Of a DNA stretch of 5,354 nt, positions 1 to 5,354 are shown in pieces; the first letter of the stretch is position 1; every line of letters starts with the position of its first letter. The DNA comes from Verrucomicrobiota bacterium (lineage in GTDB: Bacteria > Verrucomicrobiota > Verrucomicrobiia > Opitutales > Opitutaceae). The position numbers and the translations under genes are program-made. Location: assembly GCA_023446865.1 (NCBI GenBank), contig JAEXPL010000113.1:1-5354 (forward strand). The letters are read 5' to 3'. The notes beneath the pieces were generated by a model that had not been told where the DNA came from, did not search any database, and worked only from the letters and a program-made list of their open reading frames with translations.

Positions 1-40
1 CCGCAGACGGCCGCGGGTTCGAGTCCCGTCCATCCCGCCA
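1..40 (+). tRNA. 3' part of a tRNA, cut by the window start; isotype uncertain, possibly tRNA-Ser
   Basis: The T arm is clear: stem 13-17 (GCGGG) pairs with 25-29 (CCCGT) around the loop TTCGAGT at 18-24. It is followed by the 3' acceptor strand CCATCCC (30-36), a G discriminator (37) and an encoded CCA (38-40). The missing 5' acceptor strand would read GGGATGG. The anticodon lies outside the window. The bases before the T arm (CCGCA then GACGGC) can be read as the loop and 3' strand of a long variable arm. With discriminator G this would suggest a class II tRNA such as tRNA-Ser. They can also be read as the 3' strand of an anticodon stem (GCAGA) plus a five-base variable loop, giving a class I tRNA. 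The 7+5 bp geometry argues against bacterial tRNA-Sec, which has an 8-bp acceptor stem. That this is a tRNA end is close to certain; the serine assignment is a guess. Confidence 0.85.
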
Positions 41-44
41 TTTT

Positions 45-81
45 GAAGGCCGCCGGTATCCCCGGCGGCCTTCACGTTTTT
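45..81 (+). terminator. Rho-independent terminator of the upstream tRNA
   Basis: A perfect 12-bp stem, 45-56 with 62-73 (GAAGGCCGCCGG / CCGGCGGCCTTC), closes a five-base loop TATCC. A run of five T (77-81) follows after three further bases. It begins four bases after the CCA of the partial tRNA, so it should end that transcript. Confidence 0.85.
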
Positions 82-165
82 CGCCACAGCGGTGCGAACT
101 GGACGCCGCGCCAAGCTGCAATGATCACCCGTTAAAAACACGATGCACACCTTCCGAAATCGGGG

Positions 166-194
166 TTGACAAGGCCCCGCCCGTCCGGAGTCTC
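166..194 (+). promoter_or_regulatory. Possible promoter of tRNA-Lys (-35-like box only)
   Basis: A perfect sigma-70 -35 hexamer, TTGACA, lies at 166-171, 38 bases before the mature tRNA-Lys 5' end. That is about the right distance for a stable-RNA promoter. The place where a -10 box should be (about 188-195) is GC-rich and reads AGTCTC or GTCTCT, which does not resemble TATAAT. The box is seen directly; its promoter role is inferred. Apart from this, the interval 82-209 between the two tRNAs shows nothing I can identify. Confidence 0.35.
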
Positions 195-209
195 TCGCCC
201 CTCTTTCGT

Positions 210-285
<76 letters not shown>

Positions 286-290
286 CTTTC

Positions 291-327
291 AAACCTCCCG
301 GTCGCAAGGCCGGGAGGTTTCTTTTTT
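291..327 (+). terminator. Rho-independent terminator after tRNA-Lys
   Basis: A perfect 11-bp stem, 291-301 with 310-320 (AAACCTCCCGG / CCGGGAGGTTT), closes an eight-base loop. A T-rich tail, CTTTTTT, occupies 321-327. It lies 5 bases after the tRNA CCA and 14 bases from the stop codon of the convergent chrA gene. The A-rich left flank means the same hairpin could also slow or stop transcription arriving from chrA, but only three T follow the stem on that strand. The plus-strand role is much the better supported. Confidence 0.88.
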
Positions 328-341
328 CTTCGGCGGACCAC

Positions 342-1559
342 CTACAACCACAGCCAACCGGTCGCGGCGGCGGTCACCACCATCGCCCAAGCCGGCAACT
401 TCGCCCACTGCAGGCCGGCGAAGAGCGCAAGGGCCAGCAGCAGCGACCGGAGATCGGTGACCCCAGCCGGCAACACCGGCCGCCAAAACGCCGCCGCCAG
501 CACGCCGACCACCGCGGCATTCGCTCCGGCCAGCGCCGCCTGCGCAGACCTGATGGCCCGCAAACGCTGCCAGAACGGCCACACGCCGAGCACCAGCAAC
601 AAGCCAGGCGAAAACACCGCCATCAGTGCAACAACCCCACCAACCGCTCCCCCCGGGCCCAGGTTACTCACCGAGCCGAGGTAAGCCGAGAACGCGAACA
701 GCGGCCCGGGTAACGCCTGGGCCGCTCCATAACCCGCGAGAAACTGATCGTGGTTCAGCCACCCCGGCCCGACCACTTCCGCCTCCAAGAGCGGCAACAC
801 CACGTGCCCGCCACCGAAGACCAGCGCACCCACGCGATAGAACTGCGCGGCCATTGCCGCCGCCGGCCCCTCGACAAGCGGTAGAAACACCAGCAGCGCG
901 ACGAAGACCGCCAACCACGCTGCTCCGGCACGACGCCGCGATAACGAGCCGTTCTCACCGACCGGCACCGAAGTCCCCACCCGCCCTCGCAATACGAGCC
1001 ACCCCAGCAGCGCGCCGCCGCCAATCGTCGCCATCTGCACCCACGCCGCGGGCCAAAGTAAAAGCGCCAGCAGCGCGGCCATCGCCAGACCCAAACGCGG
1101 TAGATCAGGGCACAGCGATCGCCCCATCTGCCACACCGCCTGCGCGACGACCGCTACCGCCGCTACCTTCAATCCCTTGAGCCATCCCGCCGCCGCCAAG
1201 TCCGGCAGCACAGTGACTCCGGCCGCGAACAGAAGCATCAACACCGCCGAAGGCAGTGTAAACCCGAGCCAAGCGGCAAGCCCGCCGGCCAAACCTCCGC
1301 GCTGGTAGCCGACCGCGAACCCGAACTGGCTGCTCGCCGGCCCCGGGAGGAATTGGCAGAGCGCCAACAGGTCCGCAAAGCCGCGCTCATCGAGCCATCC
1401 ACGCCTTTCGACGTATTCCCGGCGAAAGTAGCCGATGTGCGCCGCCGGCCCGCCAAACGACGTCAGGCCCAGCCGCAGCGCGACGCAAAAAAGCCGCGCA
1501 ACACTCGTGCGCGGCTCGGAGGCGTTTTCAGCGGCGGCGATCGGCTTCACGTCCCGCAA
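342..1559 (-). CDS. chrA: ChrA-type chromate transporter (CHR family, two-domain form)
   Basis: The 405-residue product is an inner-membrane protein with two homologous CHR halves, the usual length for long-chain ChrA. Characterised family members export chromate. The N-terminal half has SFGGPAAHIGYFRREYV (34-50) and QFLPGP (69-74). The C-terminal half repeats this as FGGGHVVLPLLE (248-259) and QALPGP (281-286). Long Ala/Leu/Val hydrophobic segments fill the rest, so about ten membrane spans are expected. The start is uncertain. TTG (1557-1559) is the first possible start after an in-frame TAA, which is the stop of the aldolase gene 48 bases upstream. GTG at codon 4 is an alternative. Neither has a clear Shine-Dalgarno sequence, and no ATG lies near. 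The close spacing suggests transcription together with the aldolase. The family assignment is firm; transport of chromate rather than another oxyanion is inferred, since no chrB regulator or other resistance gene is visible. Confidence 0.93.
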   Translation of the reverse strand: MRDVKPIAAAENASEPRTSVARLFCVALRLGLTSFGGPAAHIGYFRREYVERRGWLDERGFADLLALCQFLPGPASSQFGFAVGYQRGGLAGGLAAWLGFTLPSAVLMLLFAAGVTVLPDLAAAGWLKGLKVAAVAVVAQAVWQMGRSLCPDLPRLGLAMAALLALLLWPAAWVQMATIGGGALLGWLVLRGRVGTSVPVGENGSLSRRRAGAAWLAVFVALLVFLPLVEGPAAAMAAQFYRVGALVFGGGHVVLPLLEAEVVGPGWLNHDQFLAGYGAAQALPGPLFAFSAYLGSVSNLGPGGAVGGVVALMAVFSPGLLLVLGVWPFWQRLRAIRSAQAALAGANAAVVGVLAAAFWRPVLPAGVTDLRSLLLALALFAGLQWAKLPAWAMVVTAAATGWLWL

Positions 1560-1607
1560 GGATGGGGGCTTCGTCCGCAGGCGCCACCGGAAACAGGTGA
1601 CGGCGCG

Positions 1608-2252
1608 TTACTTCGTCGTGGCGGCCTTCACTGCGGCGGCAAACTGCGCGGCGCGCGCGGTGATCGCGGCCCAATTCTTCTCCTTGAGCGCCTTGCCGTC
1701 GACGAGCGCGGAGCCCGCGGCGGTCGCGTACGCGCCAGCCTGCAGGAACGCCCCGATCGTCTCGGGCGTCACGCCGCCGGTGGGCACGAACTCGATCTGG
1801 GGGAAGGGCGCCTTGAGCGACTTGATGTAGTTCGGACCGAAGAACTCCGCAGGGAAGATCTTCACCGCGTCGGCACCGGCTTCCCAGGCGGTGATGACTT
1901 CGGTCGGCGTGAGCGCACCCGGGAAGACCGGCACGGAATAGCGCTGGCAACAGGTGATCACCTCGGGCTTGAGCGCCGGAGTCACAATGAACTTCGCGCC
2001 CGCGAGAATGCCGGCGCGCGCCGTCTCGGAGTCGAGCACGGTCCCAAGACCGAAGAGAAAGTCGGGCATCTCCGCGCTGGCGCGCTCGAGCATCTTCAGG
2101 GCACCGGGCGTCGTCATCGTGAGTTCGATGGCGGTGAGACCGCCGGCGGCGAGCGCCTTGGCGCAATCGAGCAGGCCGTCGGCGCTGTCGGTGCGGATGA
2201 TGGCAATGACCTTCTCGGTCTTCAGTTTGGCGAGGACTGCTTCTTTTTTCAT
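1608..2252 (-). CDS. eda: KDPG-type aldolase (bifunctional 4-hydroxy-2-oxoglutarate / 2-dehydro-3-deoxy-phosphogluconate aldolase)
   Basis: This class I aldolase of the Eda family cleaves 2-keto-3-deoxy-6-phosphogluconate into pyruvate and glyceraldehyde-3-phosphate. It is a cytoplasmic enzyme, trimeric in characterised members. The 214-residue length is typical. Counting from the ATG at 2250-2252, family landmarks are AIELTMTTPGAL with Glu43 (equivalent of E. coli Glu45), GLGTVL (68-73), the TPALKPEV strand (91-98), AVKIFPAEFFGP with Lys131 as the Schiff-base lysine (E. coli Lys133), and FVPTGGVTPE (155-164), the phosphate-binding loop. E. coli Arg49 is replaced by Thr47. The FGPNYIKSLKA stretch resembles KDPGal aldolases (DgoA), so substrate preference is open. 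I chose the ATG because the family begins at about this residue. An in-frame GTG 69 bases upstream would add 23 residues that look like no known N-terminus. No Shine-Dalgarno sequence precedes the ATG. The GH115 neighbour suggests a role in glucuronate catabolism. Confidence 0.93.
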   Translation of the reverse strand: MKKEAVLAKLKTEKVIAIIRTDSADGLLDCAKALAAGGLTAIELTMTTPGALKMLERASAEMPDFLFGLGTVLDSETARAGILAGAKFIVTPALKPEVITCCQRYSVPVFPGALTPTEVITAWEAGADAVKIFPAEFFGPNYIKSLKAPFPQIEFVPTGGVTPETIGAFLQAGAYATAAGSALVDGKALKEKNWAAITARAAQFAAAVKAATTK

Positions 2253-2386
2253 GAAAGGATAGACGATGGTGGCAGAAGGAGCTTGGGAGACAATGGTCGA
2301 ACCGGTGGACGGTGACCGCACCAGCCCGGACAGTCGGGGCTTTTCCGCGAAACGCCCGCCCGGTCGCTCAGGAAAACCGTAGCGGG

Positions 2387-2422
2387 AAATCGGGGCGACC
2401 GCGGAGACAACGCGTCACCCCG
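2387..2422 (-). terminator. Stem-loop after the GH115 gene, possible weak terminator
   Basis: Read on the minus strand, CGGGGTGAC (2422-2414) pairs with GTCGCCCCG (2399-2391) through nine pairs, one of them a T-G wobble. The stem can be extended inward by three pairs (GCG/CGC, 2413-2411 with 2403-2401) past a single bulged base, leaving a seven-base loop. The tail after the stem is only ATTT, so this is not a textbook intrinsic terminator. It starts 7 bases beyond the GH115 stop codon. It could end that transcript, protect its 3' end, or simply lower read-through into the aldolase gene. The rest of the 177-base gap (2253-2429) shows no convincing promoter. Confidence 0.45.
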
Positions 2423-2429
2423 ACAGAGC

Positions 2430-5351
2430 TCACTTCGCCCGCGGGCTCTCGATCGGCCCGAGGTAGCTCGGGCGCACGCCCGGTTTCCTCTCCGTGCCGG
2501 TGTCGATCACGATGCGTTGGAAGACAACGCCGGGCGTGACCGCCCAAACCTTCAGGGTGTGGCGACCAGCAACGGCAAGGGTATGGCGCGAGGCCACGCG
2601 ACGCACACCCTCGGCGACAGCCGTGCCCCACGGCTCCCAGGCGTTCGGGTTCGAGCCAATCTTGATGACCTGCGGCGCAGCATCGTCGAACGAGACCGCG
2701 AAACGCAGTCCCTCTCCCGGCTGGAAGTTGAGCGACGGCGCAACGTGGAACTCCACCTTCACCTCACCCGCGGTGAAAAAGTGCATGTCGTACTCGAGCC
2801 GCGGCGAGTCTCCGCCCGGAGTACGCTCGGACGCGAGCACCGGGAAGGTGGTGACGCCGCCGAGGGTGCGCCCGAAGTTGGCCAGCGTGCGCCACTCGGT
2901 CTCCTTGTCGCCGACCGCACGGGCATGATGCGGTGCCTCGATGGCCACATGGCCGTCGAGTTCCACGAAGCCGGCGAACGAACCCGGCCGGAGCTCGGCG
3001 GGATTCACAACCGGCACGGTCACGTCGAAGTTTTCGCCACCGGTCGTCGTGATCGCGATCTTCGCCGTGGTGTTGCCCACCGGCACAGCCGCCCAATCGG
3101 CACTGATGGTCAGACGCGTGGCGTCCTTCACCTCGCCGACGCCCGGGGAAACCTTCAGCCACGGCTGGTCGGCGGTGGCGGTGAAGGTGTACGCGGCGTC
3201 GCCACGATTGAAGAGCTCAACCCAGCGCGACGGCTTCGCGTACACGTCGATCGGCGGGATCGCCGGCGGCGGGGCCCCCCACACGGGATAACCGATCTCG
3301 CGCCCCTCGACCGCGAGCGCGGCGACCGCGCCCTGGTTCGGGCGCACTTCGCTCACGGCGGGCATCACCTCGACCGGCGGCTGCTGCCAGAAGGTGTAAC
3401 CAAACTTCGCCTGCGACATCTGGTGGTTCCATTTGCCGCCGTTGAGCGAGTGGAACTGATCGCGCAGCTCGGCGTCCTGCGCGAAGAGGCGGCGCACCTT
3501 GGCAGCCTCGTCGTTGGCATTGACGCGCCCCTGCACCGCGTAGAGCCGGTTCCGGCCAGCCGCGACGTAGAGTTCCTGCAGGTTCGCGCAGGCCTTGATC
3601 GGGTAGAGTACGAGCTGGAAGAACGCGTCGCGCGCCGCGGCGGGCAGCGCTGCATCCACCTTCTCGGCGCGCACCACGAGATCGGTCCACTCGCCAAGGA
3701 CACGGTCGGCCTCGTTGTAGGCGACGAGGCTGAACGTGTCGGGCGCGATCATCTCGGGCTTCCGGCGACTGTTGAGCTTGGTGTAGCCGTTCACCAGCGC
3801 GGCGATCTCGGCGGCGTGCGTCGGACCGAACTCGCGCGCGGCCCACTGCTCGGAGAACGCGCCGAGCCGCTCGTAGGGCCACTGCGCGGGATTCCGCGCG
3901 AACGTGAGAAAGAACTCGATCGGGAACTCCATCGGTTTCAGGTCGCCCACGTTCACGATCCAGATGCGGTTCGCGTCGTACTGCCACGCGAGGTTCATCT
4001 GTTCCCAGATCTTAGTGAGCGGCACGGTGTTCAGCCACTTGTAGTTTCGCGGACCGCCGACGTAGTCGAAGTGGTAGTAGACACCCGCGCCGCCCGCGCG
4101 GCCTCGCTCGGCGGCCGTGGGGAGGCGACGGAGGTTGCCCCAGTTGTCGTCGCACCAGAGGAGCGTGACATCGTCGGGCACGCGCATGCCGCGCTCATAG
4201 TAACCCTGGACCTCCTTGTAGAGCGCCCAGACCTGCGGGACTTGCGTGAGATCGGCGTTCACTTCCTTGGCAAGGACCTCGCGCTGGTCGCGGACAATCT
4301 TCTCGAGCAGGGCCACGTTCTCCTCCTCCGACATCGGCTCGTCGCCGTCGCCACGCATCGCGAGGGTGGTCATCGTCTCGAACTGCTTGGCTCGGCGCGC
4401 GCCGAGCGTCCAGAACTCGCGAAGCACCGCCGCGTTCTTCGCATAGTCCCAGTGACCCTGACCGTAGCGCGCCCACTCCTTCTGGGCGCGATTCATCGGC
4501 TCATGGTGCGAGGTGCTCATGACGATGCCGAACTCGTCGGCCAGGCGCGGGCTCTCGGGATCGTCGTCGTAGAAGGCGTTGTTCCACATCGCCGGCCAGA
4601 GGAAGTTGGCGCGGAGGCGCAGGAGCAGCTCGAACACGTGCACGTACATCTTGCTGTTGATGCCGCCGAACTTCTCCGCGGCCCAATTCGAGAGCGCCGG
4701 GGCCTCGTCGTTGAGGAAAATGCCGCGGTACTTCACCACCGGGCCAGCGTCCACCAGCCGCACCGGGCGCACATAGACCGCGTCGCGGTGCACAGTCGGC
4801 ACATCGGCCCACCAGTACCACGGCGATACGCCGATCTGCTCCGAGACTTCGTAGACGCCGTAGATCGTGCCACGCTTGTCACTGCCGGCGATCACCAGCG
4901 CGCGCTCCACCCCGGGCATGGGCTTGTCGACCGTCTCGATGCGGAACGCCTCCCACCGGCCCGCGATGCCGGATACGTCGAGCTTCCCGGCCTTCACGAG
5001 GCCGTCGATCAGCGGGCTCTTGCCCACCGTGCCAACAATGACGGCGAATGGGATTGATTTGAGCGCCGTCGGATTGAGCGCCGGCTTCACGGCGCCCACG
5101 CGCTCAACGTCGGCCTGCAGATCGCGCACCGCACGCTGCACGCCGGCCCAGTCCGCGCTGTCGACGAACAACGGCGCGGCGCCGTGATCGGCGATGAGCG
5201 CTGAAGATTGCACGACGGGCTCGAACGACACAAATCGCGCCTGACCTAGCGCAAGGGCCAGCGGCGACAAGACGGCCACGACAGCAAGAGACACGGCACA
5301 ACGCAGGAGCCGTGTGGATTTCCGGGGCGACGAGATCGGGGATGTGTTCAT
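2430..5351 (-). CDS. Secreted GH115 xylan alpha-(4-O-methyl)glucuronidase
   Basis: GH115 enzymes remove glucuronic acid or its 4-O-methyl form from xylan side chains, including internal ones. The 973-residue product is full length. Residues 1 to about 38 form a Sec signal peptide: basic RKSTRLLR, a hydrophobic core 18-35, and cleavage sites after Ala34 or Ala38; Cys18 is not in a lipobox. An N-terminal alpha/beta domain follows to about 200. The catalytic barrel carries KYRGIFLNDEAP (207-218), LWPAMW (251-256), MRGDGDE (332-338), LLWCDDNWGNLRRLP (397-411) and YYHFDYVGGPRNYKW (425-439). From recalled numbering of Bacteroides BtGH115A, Arg333, Glu380, Asp401, Asn403, His427 and Asn467 match functional residues at a constant offset of five, so the active site looks intact. 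A helical region, a BACON-like beta domain (about 700-783) and the GH115 C-terminal beta domain ending in YLGP follow. Start ATG at 5349-5351; the window ends three bases upstream, hiding promoter and ribosome binding site. Confidence 0.95.
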   Translation of the reverse strand: MNTSPISSPRKSTRLLRCAVSLAVVAVLSPLALALGQARFVSFEPVVQSSALIADHGAAPLFVDSADWAGVQRAVRDLQADVERVGAVKPALNPTALKSIPFAVIVGTVGKSPLIDGLVKAGKLDVSGIAGRWEAFRIETVDKPMPGVERALVIAGSDKRGTIYGVYEVSEQIGVSPWYWWADVPTVHRDAVYVRPVRLVDAGPVVKYRGIFLNDEAPALSNWAAEKFGGINSKMYVHVFELLLRLRANFLWPAMWNNAFYDDDPESPRLADEFGIVMSTSHHEPMNRAQKEWARYGQGHWDYAKNAAVLREFWTLGARRAKQFETMTTLAMRGDGDEPMSEEENVALLEKIVRDQREVLAKEVNADLTQVPQVWALYKEVQGYYERGMRVPDDVTLLWCDDNWGNLRRLPTAAERGRAGGAGVYYHFDYVGGPRNYKWLNTVPLTKIWEQMNLAWQYDANRIWIVNVGDLKPMEFPIEFFLTFARNPAQWPYERLGAFSEQWAAREFGPTHAAEIAALVNGYTKLNSRRKPEMIAPDTFSLVAYNEADRVLGEWTDLVVRAEKVDAALPAAARDAFFQLVLYPIKACANLQELYVAAGRNRLYAVQGRVNANDEAAKVRRLFAQDAELRDQFHSLNGGKWNHQMSQAKFGYTFWQQPPVEVMPAVSEVRPNQGAVAALAVEGREIGYPVWGAPPPAIPPIDVYAKPSRWVELFNRGDAAYTFTATADQPWLKVSPGVGEVKDATRLTISADWAAVPVGNTTAKIAITTTGGENFDVTVPVVNPAELRPGSFAGFVELDGHVAIEAPHHARAVGDKETEWRTLANFGRTLGGVTTFPVLASERTPGGDSPRLEYDMHFFTAGEVKVEFHVAPSLNFQPGEGLRFAVSFDDAAPQVIKIGSNPNAWEPWGTAVAEGVRRVASRHTLAVAGRHTLKVWAVTPGVVFQRIVIDTGTERKPGVRPSYLGPIESPRAK

Positions 5352-5354
5352 CTC

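Noticed and set aside
1..40. The truncated tRNA as a selenocysteine tRNA
   Set aside because: The 3' side shows a 7-bp acceptor strand with a 5-bp T stem, whereas bacterial tRNA-Sec has an 8-bp acceptor stem; too little is present to claim more.
1353..2315. A 320-codon plus-strand open frame across the aldolase and the chrA start
   Set aside because: It is antisense to two well-supported genes, is arginine- and glycine-rich, and has no recognisable motif.
2253..2321. A 23-residue N-terminal extension of the aldolase from a GTG at 2319-2321
   Set aside because: The added residues do not resemble the family N-terminus, no Shine-Dalgarno sequence precedes the GTG, and the ATG at 2250-2252 matches the usual Eda length.
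2323..2344. A plus-strand hairpin AGCCC/GGGCT followed by TTTT, like a small terminator
   Set aside because: The stem is only 5 bp with a 9-base loop, and no plus-strand gene lies upstream for it to serve.
2517..5057. An 846-codon open frame on the plus strand opposite the GH115 gene
   Set aside because: Its translation is rich in Arg, His, Gly, Val and Leu with no family signature. The minus-strand frame has clear GH115 motifs from end to end. Long antisense open frames are expected opposite G/C-rich genes with strong codon bias.

Overview
The window is a GC-rich stretch of bacterial chromosome. It holds two tRNA genes on the plus strand at the left edge (one cut by the window start) and three protein genes on the minus strand filling the rest. 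A secreted family GH115 alpha-glucuronidase, a KDPG-type aldolase, long G/C-rich genes and weak Shine-Dalgarno signals fit a plant-polysaccharide-degrading heterotroph. My best guess is a Verrucomicrobiota lineage of the Opitutaceae type. That is inferred from gene content and general resemblance; no marker gene in the window proves it.

Layout, left to right. Positions 1-40 are the 3' end of a tRNA with an encoded CCA, followed by a perfect 12-bp terminator hairpin (45-81). A non-coding stretch of about 130 bases carries a -35-like TTGACA. A complete tRNA-Lys(CTT) lies at 210-285 with its own terminator (291-327). Convergent to it, on the minus strand, come a two-domain ChrA chromate transporter (342-1559), a KDPG/KDPGal-type aldolase (1608-2252) and a full-length secreted GH115 alpha-glucuronidase (2430-5351). 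The order of transcription is GH115, aldolase, chrA.

How the genes may work together. GH115 enzymes remove (4-O-methyl)glucuronic acid side chains from xylan. The usual isomerase pathway turns free glucuronate into KDG and then KDPG, which an Eda-type aldolase splits into pyruvate and glyceraldehyde-3-phosphate. Extracellular release and the last catabolic step are therefore side by side, although the transporter, isomerase, dehydrogenase, dehydratase and kinase are not in view. A 177-bp gap containing a stem-loop separates GH115 from the aldolase, so co-transcription is not certain. The chromate transporter sits 49 bases behind the aldolase and has no obvious metabolic link to it.

I see no mobile element, CRISPR array, phage gene or unknown multi-gene system. 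The window reads as an ordinary chromosomal region with a few details worth checking: the aldolase active-site substitution, the BACON-like domain in the GH115, the missing Shine-Dalgarno sequences, and the aldolase-chrA pairing.
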